DNA of 64,000 nucleotides from Monoplex corrugatus (GCA_030674185.1 CM060314.1:21352023-21416022), one strand, 5' to 3'. Shown: positions 27,133-36,119, counted from the first letter of the stretch. Notes: a model not told the origin generated them from the sequence alone. Made by a program: numbers and translations.

Positions 27133-27534
27133 CAGTGACACATATATATCCATTTCTGCTTTACGTATTATCTTCCCAAAACCTGAAGAGTTAAGAGTTA
27201 CTGGGGATATCAGGCCAGTTGCAGGTAACTAAGTACAGAAACAAATCAAAGACGGCCGAGGGAGATGCAGTTACTGAAAGTCTAGTCATTGAGGAAGTGA
27301 AAAAAATGAAAACGAAAGTCATCTGCAATGCCACGTCTGCAGACGGAATTATTTTCAGTTCAGTTATGATAATATTCACGATTTTCAACACTCAGACATG
27401 CTAACAAGTTATGAACTGTTTACAAGGCGTGGTTAGTACTTGACAAAACTGAAGAGAAAACAGACGTACTATGAAGGAATCAACAGCAATTTAAAGGCAG
27501 TCGCCACGCCGGCAATTGCCCAGAAGGAAGCCAT
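10463..27534 (-). CDS. ALG8: ALG8, dolichyl-P-Glc:Glc1Man9GlcNAc2-PP-dolichol alpha-1,3-glucosyltransferase (whole gene, 13 coding exons)
   Basis: This is a multipass ER-membrane GT-C enzyme of family GT57. It transfers the second glucose from dolichyl-phosphate glucose to the lipid-linked N-glycan precursor. I joined 13 exons by reading both splice sites and phase at every boundary: 27470-27534, 26618-26696, 23575-23768, 22727-22845, 21119-21186, 20270-20393, 19384-19487, 17534-17654, 15005-15144, 13530-13669, 12688-12785, 11503-11575 and 10463-10718. They sum to 1581 nt, or 526 residues plus stop, the same length I recall for human ALG8. Family blocks in order are [14 protein letters not shown] (about residues 24-37, with the acidic loop residue D26), [65 protein letters not shown] and [12 protein letters not shown]. 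All introns are GT-AG except intron 4, which is AT-AG with U12-type signals. No frame break is seen. The span contains introns; the exon entries give the coding parts. Confidence 0.96.
11503..11575 (-). CDS. ALG8: ALG8 coding exon 12
   Basis: This exon encodes residues 418-441, a short membrane segment reading [18 protein letters not shown]. The phase matches both neighbours. The acceptor is TTTCAG and the donor GTATGC. Confidence 0.9.
11815..12597. repeat. 71-bp minisatellite, about 11 units, in ALG8 intron 11
   Basis: Unit starts located by CATC fall at 11882, 11953, 12024, 12096, 12167, 12239, 12310, 12381, 12452, 12523 and 12594. Spacing is 71 bp, twice 72. Each unit contains GGATTATCAGTCATTC, ATCTA(C/G)CAACAGTG and a CACACAAACATCGTGTGTG junction. 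Units differ by AGCAAC versus ACCAAC and CACACAC versus AAACAC. Since 71 is not a multiple of 3, all three plus-strand frames look open for long distances; these are not genes. Confidence 0.97.
12688..12785 (-). CDS. ALG8: ALG8 coding exon 11
   Basis: This exon encodes residues 385-417, including [20 protein letters not shown]. The acceptor is AAACAG and the donor GTAAGA. A 71-bp minisatellite starts about 90 bp into the following intron. Confidence 0.95.
13097..13162. repeat. Short tandem duplication, about 40-bp unit
   Basis: AAGAAAGAAAGCAAAACACA plus ATCCAG occurs at 13097-13122 and again at 13137-13162, in ALG8 intron 10. Confidence 0.85.
13530..13669 (-). CDS. ALG8: ALG8 coding exon 10
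   Basis: This exon encodes residues 339-384 and contains [20 protein letters not shown], the conserved FGWHVHEKA motif. The acceptor is TTTTAG and the donor GTGAGT. Confidence 0.97.
13932..14078. repeat. CA microsatellites in ALG8 intron 9
   Basis: Alternating CG/CA run at 13932-13965 and a long CA run at 14018-14078. Confidence 0.95.
14120..14311 (+). mobile_element. piggyBac-like foldback MITE, copy 1 (ALG8 intron 9)
   Basis: It is bounded by TTAA on both sides. The ends are inverted: CCCTTTGACTCCTGCACCC at the left and GGTGCGGGAGTCAAAGGG at the right. A second, inner inverted pair (14162-14241) is also bounded by TTAA and forms a near-perfect hairpin around CCACCAGCTTCC/GGAAACTGGTGG. A TTAA target site and CCCTTTG ends are what piggyBac-type elements show. 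There is no coding sequence, so it is non-autonomous. Confidence 0.8.
15005..15144 (-). CDS. ALG8: ALG8 coding exon 9
   Basis: This exon encodes residues 292-338, with the [17 protein letters not shown] block followed by a membrane helix. The acceptor is GTGCAG and the donor GTTAGT. Confidence 0.96.
15586..15765 (+). mobile_element. piggyBac-like foldback MITE, copy 2 (ALG8 intron 8)
   Basis: TTAA flanks both ends, with the same outer inverted ends as copy 1 (CCCTTTGACTCCCGCACCCC / GGTGCGGGAGTCAAAGGG). The inner hairpin is shortened at its tip. Confidence 0.8.
16610..16664. repeat. CAGA tetranucleotide microsatellite
   Basis: About ten ACAG units with few interruptions, ALG8 intron 8. Confidence 0.95.
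16735..16830 (-). repeat. SINE/LINE 3' tail (reverse)
   Basis: The minus strand reads AAGTGCTCTGAGCTCATTTG, then AATAAAGTGCTCAATAAGAT and an ATT-type tail. It is the same kind of retroposon end as at 49.0 kb. Confidence 0.5.
17534..17654 (-). CDS. ALG8: ALG8 coding exon 8
   Basis: This exon encodes residues 252-291 and contains [20 protein letters not shown], the strongest ALG6/ALG8 signature in the gene. The acceptor is TTACAG and the donor GTAAGG. Confidence 0.98.
18006..18670. mobile_element. TTAA-flanked element with CTCTTT ends (second piggyBac-like family, ALG8 intron 7)
   Basis: The left end reads TTAACTCTTTTCCCGCCATG. The right end read inward is TTAACTCTTTCATTGCCAAG. CGCCATGGTCGCA is repeated near the left end. 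It is about 665 bp, TTAA on both sides, with imperfect terminal inverted repeats. A 72-codon frame at 18225-18443 has no recognisable domain and may be leftover sequence. Confidence 0.5.
18860..19200. repeat. 310-bp interspersed repeat, copy 2
   Basis: Second copy of the repeat at 7090-7400, in ALG8 intron 7. The frame is interrupted by stops. Confidence 0.6.
19384..19487 (-). CDS. ALG8: ALG8 coding exon 7
   Basis: This exon encodes residues 217-251. It starts DGRIRW, then an FSFKRL block and a membrane helix ending SFGPFIRT. The acceptor is TTTCCAG and the donor GTAAGT. Confidence 0.95.
19785..19975 (+). repeat. SINE family A copy inside an ALG8 intron, head missing
   Basis: It reads the family in the other orientation: CTGCCCATCTTAATGATTCG, then CAGGTCCTG, then TTTTGCACAGG...GGAGTTTG. 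It lies in ALG8 intron 6. Confidence 0.6.
20270..20393 (-). CDS. ALG8: ALG8 coding exon 6
   Basis: This exon encodes residues 176-216, including [18 protein letters not shown] and YLLRCHCF, near-identical to animal ALG8. The acceptor is TTGCAG and the donor GTATTA. Confidence 0.97.
21119..21186 (-). CDS. ALG8: ALG8 coding exon 5
   Basis: This exon encodes residues 153-175. It begins by completing DHIHFQYNG, a hallmark ALG6/ALG8 motif, and ends Met-Tyr-Glu at a GTGTGT donor. The acceptor CAG is preceded by TTCTCTTAAC, a U12-type branch site. Confidence 0.94.
21238..21660 (-). mobile_element. 5'-truncated LINE 3' end, copy 1 (ALG8 intron 4)
   Basis: The minus strand encodes [20 protein letters not shown], then shifted [20 protein letters not shown] and a [13 protein letters not shown] end, a common non-LTR reverse transcriptase C-terminus. 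It ends in an ATG triplet run (plus 21238-21250). Confidence 0.7.
21665..21960 (+). repeat. SINE-like repeat of a type I associate with marine snails
   Basis: It contains TGTGCATATGCAAGCTGAAC, CACATTAAAGATTATGTAAG and a CCGAAGACAGAGTGTGTAGA block. This layout resembles an abundant gastropod repeat from memory. It lies in ALG8 intron 4, the U12-type intron. Confidence 0.5.
22290..22356. repeat. CA microsatellite in ALG8 intron 4
   Basis: Interrupted CA run; a TG-rich block follows at about 22575-22685. Confidence 0.9.
22727..22845 (-). CDS. ALG8: ALG8 coding exon 4 (ends at a U12-type donor)
   Basis: This exon encodes residues 113-152, a charged cytosolic linker followed by a membrane segment ending NFGLFLVD. 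It ends in the first base of the next His codon. The next intron bases are ATATCCT, the U12-class 5' splice motif. Reading on without splicing destroys similarity within a few codons, which supports the boundary. Confidence 0.93.
23575..23768 (-). CDS. ALG8: ALG8 coding exon 3
   Basis: This exon encodes residues 49-112 plus two bases of codon 113. It contains [20 protein letters not shown] and the NLNY-x6-LFQR block typical of ALG8. The donor GTAAGT is at 23574-23569. Confidence 0.98.
24943..25440. repeat. Compound microsatellite cluster in ALG8 intron 2
   Basis: TG/GA (24943-25045), GTT (25040-25078), CA (25207-25256) and a long TATG run (25268-25440). The frames here, rich in Cys-Val-Tyr or Ile-His-Thr, are artefacts. 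Confidence 0.95.
26618..26696 (-). CDS. ALG8: ALG8 coding exon 2
   Basis: This exon encodes residues 22-48, including [18 protein letters not shown], the most conserved N-terminal luminal-loop block of ALG6/ALG8 enzymes. The acceptor is CTAG at 26697-26700 and the donor is GTAAAT (26617-26612). Confidence 0.97.
27098..27129. repeat. CA microsatellite in ALG8 intron 1
   Basis: An uninterrupted CA run about 600 bp from the first coding exon. Confidence 0.9.
27470..27534 (-). CDS. ALG8: ALG8 coding exon 1
   Basis: The start codon is the minus-strand ATG at 27534-27532, followed by a hydrophobic stretch (residues 1-21, ending LLLIPS). The exon stops after two bases of a Tyr codon at a GTACGT donor. 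It joins the next exon to give the family's IP-x-Y-x-STDF junction. No other ATG upstream in this frame was considered necessary, because this start gives the family's usual length. Confidence 0.92.
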
Positions 27535-27552
27535 TTTGCATCACAAGCGAGG

Positions 27553-27560
27553 GGACGTCA
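27553..27560 (-). promoter_or_regulatory. CRE/ATF-like TGACGTCC just upstream of the ALG8 start
   Basis: The minus strand reads TGACGTCC about 19-26 bp before the ATG. This resembles a CREB/ATF core. Stress-responsive ATF6 binds related TGACGT cores, which would suit an ER glycosylation gene, but a single eight-base match is weak evidence. Confidence 0.2.
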
Positions 27561-27984
27561 CTTTCTTGACGAAAGTTGGTGATCATATTTTTTAGTTTAA
27601 TTCTATGTACTCCCCCAGTAAGGAAGTGGGGAGCAGGCGAGGGAGGGGGGGGGGGGGGGGATCAGACCGATCGGTCTTTCAACTCTACATTATCGATTTA
27701 AATAAATAGATACATAAATAGATATGAATAGCTGAAAAACATTTAAATATGTATAAATGACATGAATAAATACACAGTGTAGAGACGAAAATACACCCGC
27801 CACCGACGACTGTCTTTTAATTAATTGATATTACTTGTTATTAGGTAACAGCCGGGGCAGGCTCCCATTTGAACATAGTATCTCAGGATTGAGCTGATCA
27901 GCTCATGGTGACCAGGATAAGGGGGTAACAATGATTTGTTTTTAGAGATAGTACACAATACTAACAGTGAGTTTGTTGTTTGTG

Positions 27985-28290
27985 GAATGTTCAAAAGAGA
28001 TTCATGGCACTCAGACAGTCCCTATATGTGCTTCATCCAAATCTACCAGTAATTATCAGGCAAACTCCTTGACCATGTTCAAATACCTTATATGCTGGCA
28101 TGTCTTGAAATGGTGAGGAGGGGAGGGACGGCATCTATCGAACACACTACCAGACTGATTGGAGCATTAAGATAGGTACCGTAGTTAAGAAGCCAACTGT
28201 TATGTTGTGGTGTGGGATTGAATTCAAGACATGAGATCTTGAGTTTTTGGCTCTGTCACAAGAGGCAGCCAGCCTGCCTTTTAAAAACAA
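27985..28290 (-). repeat. SINE family A copy with tRNA-like head
   Basis: On the minus strand the copy starts GGCTGGCTGCCTCTTG (box A-like) and continues to GAATTCAATCCC (box B-like). The shared body with the TTAATGCTCCAATCAG block follows. Confidence 0.65.
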
Positions 28291-30180
28291 ATGGACAGTG
28301 AACCGATTTGACATACATAATTGTCTCTGCTCATATGGTACTCTTGTCCAATTGTCTCATCATGCATGCACATGTGAATATGACACTATGCGCACCATAT
28401 AACAATATGGTATGAAGCTCACGGCTGTTCCAATCCGACTCTTTAGTTGCAGAAGCCCCTTGCTGTGACCAATTGGCTTACCCTCTTTACTGTGACCTGA
28501 CCTTATTTCAGCTGGAAAGGGCTGACCATGCACATTACGCCTGCTGATAGCGGTTGTGCAGTGGAAGGAAGAAAAATGGGTTAATTGCTAAATAGTCTTA
28601 GGTTTTACAGCACCTTTTAACAGTATGTCTGATATGTAAATGACCGTGTTGCCGATACAAGTAGCATTAAAATGATACCAAACATGACCAGATTAATCAA
28701 CAGACTAAGCTACTGCATCCTGTACAAAACTGGCTTAAATTTCACGGAGTAGAGCGATTTTGTCAAATCTCGGGGGGGGGGGGGGGGGTTCTCTCGTAAT
28801 TTTCAACCCTTCTAACTAAGCTTCTGAGGTATTCACACACCATTAAAACTACAAGGTCACACAAACTTCAACACTTCAGAAAGCGTCTTCACTTTAAAGA
28901 AATTCCACCTTGGCAGGGAAGGAGAGAGACGCGATATAATTACCCCACTGTAGAGCGACAACTTAACCGACACGATGTTTCACCTTGTACAGACCGTTTC
29001 CATTCTCTTTTTTTTGGTTTTTTTTTTTTTGGTGTATGTTCGAAAGAGAGATGCTACAATCTTCAAGACATTGTTATACGTATTGACGATCACTTATCAC
29101 ATCCCAGCAGATGGTTTGCAGCTTAATTCGGGTGAGGAGAGCGACGCAAGTTAAGTACCCCACCTTCACGAAGTTGGCCACTTGACTTGTCTAACTTGGC
29201 AAGGGCACACTAAACACCGTTCATCACTGGAAGTGTTGTTTTTGTTGTTGTTGTTTATTTGTTGTTGTTGTATTATTTTTTTGTCTGTTTGAGTTCGTTC
29301 AATACACGTACATCAGAGTGGGGCACTCGGACACAATCGGTTCTGTTTACCTTCAGTGCCTTTCTAATAAGGTTACATCAGTATTGACGAACAGAAACAG
29401 CAGGTTTATTTTCAAAATAGTAGATCCTATATTTTATTGAAGGAGATGTTTACTGCAGCCAAATAGAATTGACAATATGTATTGTGTTCCGTCGTATTTG
29501 CCGGTGAATGCAGAATACTATGTTGGCAATTTGGGCCCAGCCTGTGAGAATACTGGTGACAAACAGATGTAAGAAAGGTAAATTCACACATTTTAGAAAG
29601 CAATGATTTATATACATGTACGACATCGTCCAAGCTGTGCCTATTATGTCTGTATAACAAAGAGATGTCATTCAAATGTATTCCATGTCACAGAATGTGT
29701 TGTCATCATTCTCGCAAGTCACTACACTCGATTGATCCTGGTAAGCATTACAGTATTTGAAATTTTGCTAAATAAAGTGGTGCATTACAGTATTTGAAAT
29801 TTTGCTAAATAAAGTGGGATAAGAACGACATACTTGTTGTCACTATAAAATATTTGCAAATGTATTCTTGTTCTGGTTAAAGGAAACGATACACACGAGT
29901 CTGTACACTATATTACACATGAGGTTTCGCGGAGTCTATGTTTGGGGATCATAAAGTTGATATGAGTGTGGCATTTTGTCCTTCTCATAGGTTTCTTCTC
30001 TCATTCTCCATCTCCTCTCTCTCTCTCTCTCTCTCTTCTTTCTCTCCTCACAAATGTATATACTTTCCCGGAGTCTGTAATGGCTTCTAATGACTAACAA
30101 GATGTTGAGCAGATGTTTCATTCCTCAACATTATCTATGGCTTGATCTGAGACTGTGCCGCTTCATTAACAGTAGCAGGT
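28290..30180. other. Intergenic stretch upstream of ALG8, no gene seen
   Basis: Contains a G-run (about 28770-28788), T-runs near 29010-29030, a GTT run at 29235-29270, a 37-bp duplication and a CT microsatellite at 30008-30035. No coding frame with protein-like composition. Confidence 0.6.
29745..29817. repeat. Perfect 37-bp tandem duplication
   Basis: GCATTACAGTATTTGAAATT plus TTGCTAAATAAAGTGG appears at 29745-29780 and 29782-29817 without mismatch. Confidence 0.95.
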
Positions 30181-30341
30181 CCTGTCATACCATACCTTAC
30201 CATACCATACCATACCGCTGCAGACTGGTTTAGGCTATTCAAACCTTTAGTCTGGTCTTTTTCACGAAAAAAAAAACCTTGGTTATTCATACTGTTGAAA
30301 AACTTCTTGCGTGGGTATTGATGGCGCAACCGTCTGAAAGT

Positions 30342-31008
30342 CTACCTAATCAGATACATGCGGTCTGCCCAATGGCGATCCAGACTGGCCTTGAAGCTGT
30401 CAAGAGATGGTGCGTTGACCATTTTTTCTGGGAGCGCGTTCCAAGGATTCACCACTCGATTGAAGAAAAAGTGCTGGCGCAGCGAACTATTGCAACTCCC
30501 TTTCTTGAGCTTTAGACTATGCCCACGGGTCTGCTTAGCACTGTTTTCAAGGACAAGAGGACTCTTCACGTTGTACAACTCGTGTGTGAACTTATAGGTT
30601 TCAATCATGTCGCCCCTGTCCCTTCAGTACTGCATGCTGGGTATTTTCATTCTGGCAAGTCGCTCTTCATAGGGATAATCAACCAAACCAGGAACCAACT
30701 TTGTTGCTCGCCTGAGAACGCCTTCGATGATGTCCTTATCTTTCTGATACCTTGGTGACCACACACTGTTGGCAAACTCCAGGTGAGGGCGTATCAAATG
30801 CGATGAACAGCTGTCGCATGGTCTCAGTGTCGAGGTACTGGTAAGTGCGCCTGATCAGCCCTAGAATTCTATTAGCTTTGTTGACCTGTGTCTCGACATG
30901 CCAGCTGAATTTGAGCTCCTGATCTACCAATACTCCCAGATCTTTCTCTCCCCTTGATGACTCCAGCAGCACTCTCTCTTCGCTGTTGTGTAGTCTCATG
31001 CTATACAT
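30342..31008 (-). pseudogene. LINE ORF2, C-terminal thumb and tail in shifted frames
   Basis: One frame (30736-31008) reads EKDLGVLVDQELKFSWHVE and NRILGLIRRTYQYLD. A later frame (30342-30608) reads GHSLKLKKGSC, then FFFNRVVNPWNALPEKMV and LDRHW, the conserved C-terminus of CR1-type reverse transcriptases. Confidence 0.85.
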
Positions 31009-31579
31009 GCCTTGGGGTTCCTGCGTCCGAGGTGTAGAACCTTACATTTTGTCGCATTGAACCGCTGCTGCCAACAATCTGCCCAGTCAACGAGTTTATC
31101 TAAGTCCTGTTGAATCCTATCCCTCTTGTTTTGCTCCTCTACTGTGTCAAACATTTTTGTATCATCTGCGTACATCTGACAGATGCAGTTCACCACCTCT
31201 GGCATGTCATTGATGAACACAACAAACAGCATTGGCCCCAAGACACTACCTTGAGGGACTCCACTTAACACCGGCTCCCAACTGGAGAAACTCCCAGTGA
31301 TCCCAACTCTTTGTCTTCTGCCTGTCAGAAAGTCTGTAATCCAGTATAACACCTGTGAAGTGACTCCATATGATTCAACTTGGAGATTAACCGCCAGTGG
31401 GGCACAGAATCAAATGCCTTAGCGAAATCCAAGTAGACTACATCTACAGGCTTCCCCTCATCTAATGATTCAGTCCATGCATCCAGTACACTCAGAAGGT
31501 TCGTAACACAGGATCTCTGTCTGATGAAACCATGCTGGCATGGTGCTAAAAAGTTGTTGACTTCCATGTGGGTTATCAC
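30996..31579 (-). pseudogene. LINE ORF2, reverse transcriptase core in two shifted frames
   Basis: The frame at 31325-31579 has QHGFIRQRSCVTNLL and VVYLDFAKAFDSVPH. After another shift, the frame at 30996-31352 has LSGVPQGSVLGPMLF and the catalytic YADD at about 31172-31161. All catalytic motifs are present but not in one frame. Confidence 0.9.
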
Positions 31580-33294
31580 TTTGTCCTAATGATGGATTCC
31601 ATAACTTTGCAGACTGTGCTTGTCAAACTCACTGGTCTGTAGTTGCAGGGCTGGCTCCGATCTCCTTTTTTGAACAAGGGAGTGACATTCGCCTCCTTCC
31701 ATTCTTCTGGCAACTTTCCTTCTTCTTCTGACTTAGTGAAAATAATAGAAAATGGCTCTGCCAACTCTTCGGCAAGTTCCTTCAGAACACGTGAATGAAC
31801 ACCATCAGGGCCGGGAGACTTCCCAGGGTTCAGGCGCTTAAGTTTCTTCAGTACCTCCTTTTTGGAAAAGCTAATCCTTTCTAACTTTTCTGAACACGCT
31901 CTTTTCTTACATGATGGCATCTGATTTAGTCTCTCCTGTGTAAAAACACTACAGAAAAATCTGTTCAAGGTTTCAGCCTTATCCGCATTACTGGTTACTG
32001 TCCTACCTCTTTCGTCTACAAGATCTGCTACACCTTGCTTTGTCTTCAATTTGCTGTTAGCGTAAGCGTAGAAAGATTTAGGATTTTTCTTTGCATCCTT
32101 GGCCACAGATCTTTCAAAGTTCCGAACAGCCTTTCTACATGCTCCTTTGGCCTGGTTCCTTGCTTTTGCATAGGCCTGGTAATCTTTGCCTTCTCTAGTC
32201 TCCATGTACCTCTTGAAGCATTCCCTTTTCTTCTTGAGCTTAACAAGTGCGTTCTCATCCCACCACAGTGGTTTTCTTTTTTTCGCATTTCCATTATATC
32301 TTCCCCCAATGTTGATCTTAGGAATACATTTGTCCATTTCCCCCACTAGCGTTTTTTTGAAACAGTCCCATGCCTCACCAATGCTAAGATCCTTAACTTT
32401 CTCAGACAGGTTTACCTCTCTCAAACCCTCCGCCAGTTTCTTGTAGTCTCCTTTAGCATAATTGTACTTTGTCTGTTGCTCCTTAGAAATGTTCTCTGTG
32501 TAAACTAGAAACTCGAAGTGAAGGACATGATGATGGCTCATTCCAAGTGGAGGATTGTGGATGACGTTTCTGACCATACCTTCTTCACTGCTAAAAATCA
32601 GGTCAATCAACGAAGGTGCGTGGTTTGGATGAGTATGAGTGGGAAGCTTGACATGTTGAGGCAAAAATGTCTCCCTCACAATTGTCTCCAAGAACACTGT
32701 AGCTTTATGGTTTGGACTAGGTGGGGAGGTCTCATTACTCCAGTCAATTTCCTTAAGATTAAAATCTCCTGTTATTAACACATGGGATCTGCCAAAAATC
32801 ATATTCTTCATAAAACTGTACAATGTTGCATTGTCCTCTGCAGAATTGCTATCAGATCTGTACACACAGCCTACAAGGAGTTTGTCTCCCTTTTTCAACT
32901 TGATCTCTACCCACACAGTATCTTTAGATCCTGGCTGATCAGAGACTTTCACTTCCTGCGCTGAGAGATACTTCTTTACATAAATCAAAACTCCTCTCTC
33001 TACATTGTCTTCACCGACATTGCAGAAACAGTCATAACCTTCTATGTTCAATTCTACTGTCTGAACATCAAAATGAAAGTTCTTTGGCACCATTTCAGTT
33101 ATACAAATGATATCTGGATTCTCATTTTCCACTATAAATAAAAGCTCTGTGCGTTTGTTTAAGAGGCTATCTACATTTGAGTATGTACACTTCAACGTTT
33201 TGTCATCTATCACTGTTGGTCTCGCTCGACCTCCATGGTACGAGCATCCTGTTTCCTTGCTACATTGACTACCCTGTTCCCTCTGATCACCCAA
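31576..33294 (-). pseudogene. LINE ORF2, endonuclease plus N-terminal half of reverse transcriptase
   Basis: 572 codons. The endonuclease (APE-type) begins TYSNVDSLLNKRTELL and PDIICITEMVPKN, with ITGDFNLKEIDWS later. After a basic linker the reverse transcriptase begins: NPGKSPGPDGVHSRVLKELA, LPEEWKEANVTPLFKKGD, NYRPVSLTS. The frame is lost at about 31,585. Confidence 0.92.
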
Positions 33295-33773
33295 TGTGCT
33301 GTTTCTCCCTTGGCTTTTGCCTCCTCTCGCTTCTGATTTCTTACAGATACCAGGTTTCTCATTCGGTCTCGCTGTAAAGGGGTCAAGTCCTGTTTCAAGT
33401 TGAGTGAGCGGAAGGTACTATCCTCATGCTCTTTCAGTTTCTTTGAAGCCTTGAGTATTTCAGTGACTTCTTCCTTTGAACCTAATGTGGCTAGCATGGG
33501 TCGAGGTTTTGCACTGTTTCCACTATCATCGTTGTTTCTTCGGCCTAGCCTTCTCACTTGCTTCACACTGATAGAAACGCCAAGACTTCTGTCGCACATG
33601 TCTTTCATGAACCGAGTGTCATGTTCCTTGCGTTCTGTTACGTCGCTGGATTTACTTTCCTCTACACCAAAGACAACAATGTTCGCTTTTCTCCTGTCTT
33701 GGTCCTCCATCTCTTCAGTTCCCTGTTGGGCAGCTTGGCTGGTGGTCTGTCTCAGCTGAGACTCCCATATCAT
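33210..33773 (-). pseudogene. LINE ORF1, C-terminal part after a frameshift
   Basis: It contains an RRM-like block (ANIVVFGVEESKS, KQVRRLGRR, RPMLATLGSKEE) and a basic tail, typical of jockey-superfamily ORF1 nucleic-acid-binding regions. It overlaps the start of ORF2 by about 85 bp. Confidence 0.8.
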
Positions 33774-34305
33774 CTTGAGCTGTTTTCACTTCATCTACTT
33801 TCTTTTCCAAGGCCCTGACATGGTTCTCCAGACTCGAGACGTCCTGCTTAGAAGCGTTCTGGTCCAGTGTTTGTTCCACAGACTCAAGTCTTGTCTCAAA
33901 CACGCTTAGAAACTCTTTACATTTGTCCTCAACTGCTTTGTCAGAGAATACAGCCTGCAAAGCTGGTTGGTTACAGTTCTCGCAAAACCAGTGAACATCT
34001 GGCCTTGCCATGAAAGAGTATTCACTCTCGCTCACATTTACACACCTGATACAGTACCATGCCAAACAACGCTCACAAGAAAGGAGCTTATCTGTATTGT
34101 CACTGAACATTTTCTTACAGGCTACACATTCTGCAACACTCTCGACACTTTGTTCATCATCCCTTTCCTCATTCTGAGTCTGATACCCTTTCAGTTTCAA
34201 TGTTTCGTGTTGCTGAGTTTTCATTCTCCCTTTTGCGGTAGGACGGCTCCCACTTCCTTTCCTAGTTTTATCTCCTGACATATTGCTGGTATTATGTAGA
34301 CTCAA
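33715..34305 (-). pseudogene. LINE ORF1, N-terminal part (PHD-like zinc finger and coiled coil)
   Basis: 196 codons. Cys/His-rich region at residues about 60-111 (CVACKKMF, CERC, CIRC, VHWFCENC) of PHD type, known from CR1-group ORF1 proteins. It is followed by a heptad-rich stretch (SVEQTLDQN, LENHVRALEKKVDEV). The frame is lost near 33,770-33,720 and continues in another frame. Confidence 0.85.
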
Positions 34306-34478
34306 CTTTTATTTACAACATCCCCATCGTACGTAATTCCATGCCGTTTCATTGATATCCAAGTGCAGCTACCATAACTGAAAAGTATTTTGCTACACAT
34401 TCTGCAACACTCTCGACACTTTGTTCATCATCCCTTTCCACATTCTGAGTCTGATACCCTTTCAGTTTCAATGTTTCG
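34121..34478. repeat. 87-bp direct duplication (34121-34207 and 34392-34478)
   Basis: The two segments match over 87 bp with one mismatch (TCATTC versus ACATTC after CCCTTTCC). The first lies inside LINE ORF1 near its N-terminus. The second lies upstream of the ORF1 start. Confidence 0.9.
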
Positions 34479-34900
34479 GAAAGTGCTGCTTCCTTTTGTA
34501 AACAGTACCAGTCTAGTCAAGGATAATCCGACACTTGAATAAAAGATGTCTCCAGGGTAACCGATCAGACATGGATGGATGGATTTTCCGTTAGCATGGC
34601 TGGCAACCCAGCTGCAGCCCGAAAGCGAAAGAAGGAAAGATTTTCGCAGGCCAGTTACACAGGTTACGGAACTGTCGGAAAGTGTATCACCATCTGAAAT
34701 ATCAGATGCTGGAAACAATGACATTACAAGTTCATAGCGTAACACATCTATTGTTTGGTACAGGAACAAACACAATATAACAAAAAGACCTGTTTCCTAT
34801 TGATAAGTTCCTGTTACCAACACAGTGAATAAGTGTCCTTTGTGTTTAGCTTTTGTGATTTTCCGCTTCCTCAGTGTGAAGGGGTGAGAGAGAGAGGGAG

Positions 34901-35003
<103 letters not shown>

Positions 35004-35993
35004 CACAGTCATTTCAACAGTCATAGCCAAACAATAGCTTACTTAATTCCACTTCACTCCATTACTCTGTGTGCCCCACTCTCAACATCGTCTACTTCAC
35101 GTTAATCTCACTGAGCAGTGCTGACGGTATCTTCAAATTAAAGGCAAATAAGTCACAAACGATTAAGGCGGAATTTTTCAATTTTTCGTCTAGACAGAGT
35201 CAAGAGACAGAACATTTACTTGACAAAACGTTGATGCCGACAAAACTTCGACTTATTTGTAAGTCGCTTTCAAAAAGAGTGAAAAATCGCCACTTTTTAA
35301 CAGATGTAAAGAAGGGAAAGACACACGTCAGTTGCTGACAGTGAAATGTCTATCACAGCGTGTGATCAGGGGGGTCAAGGGCCAGGCTAGGAGCCACGCC
35401 TCTGGAGCAACTAAAGATGCTGTTTCTGGTCATATTGCACAGCCGTGAGCTGGGATCGAGAGAGTTTAATTGATTCCAGTATTCGAACTGTTCAATTTTT
35501 AGACAGCAACCATAACTAAAGAAGAACTGAAAAAGGAAGCAGGAATATTAAGTGAAAACACAACAAACATTCAAACAAAAATTCAAGCTAAAGTTCGTTT
35601 TGTGTTTACGCAGATGATTCTTTCATTGTCTTTGTTGTTTTTCCCTCTCGGGAGGAGAGGATTATTTGTGTTTGTTTACTCACTGAAGGTTAAAGCATCA
35701 AGTTCTTGCTTTTTTTAGCATTGAATTGTATTTCTGAAGTGTCAATTGAGTATGTAGGTAAGTTGTGTGTGCGTGTGTGTGTGTGTGTGCGTGCGTGTGT
35801 GTATGTTTCATTTATCTGCAGTTATACTCCATGCCCCTGTTAGTTAAGTTGTGTGCGTGCGTGCGTGTGTGTGTATGTGTTTGTGTGTGTGTGTGTGCAT
35901 GCGTGTGTATGTTTCATTTATCTGCAGTTATACTCCATGCCCCAGTTAGTGTTAAAGGATCCATTAAACACTGAATTTTGAATACTGAGTATG

Positions 35994-35997
<4 letters not shown>

Positions 35998-36062
<65 letters not shown>

Positions 36063-36095
36063 GAGAGAGACAGAGACAGACAGAGAGAACAGCCT
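35998..36095. repeat. TG then GA compound microsatellite
   Basis: Same TG-to-GA architecture as at 34.9 kb, with interruptions in the GA part. Confidence 0.95.
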
Positions 36096-36119
36096 CACAA
36101 ATAAATCATAAAACTGTAT

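Larger units (their letters stand above)
30184..34310 (-). mobile_element. CR1/jockey-superfamily LINE, near full length but frameshifted
   Basis: Read on the minus strand, it has an ORF1 with a PHD-like zinc finger, then an overlapping ORF2 with endonuclease and reverse transcriptase domains. The C-terminal RVVNPWNALPEKMV block and a short 3' region follow, ending in GGTATG tandem repeats (30184-30216). There is at least one frameshift in ORF1 and three or more in ORF2, so this copy is dead. It lies in the intergenic space between ALG8 and the OST gene. Confidence 0.9.

Noticed and set aside
32035..33818. Plus-strand frames across the LINE
   Set aside because: They are antisense shadows of the LINE ORFs on the minus strand.
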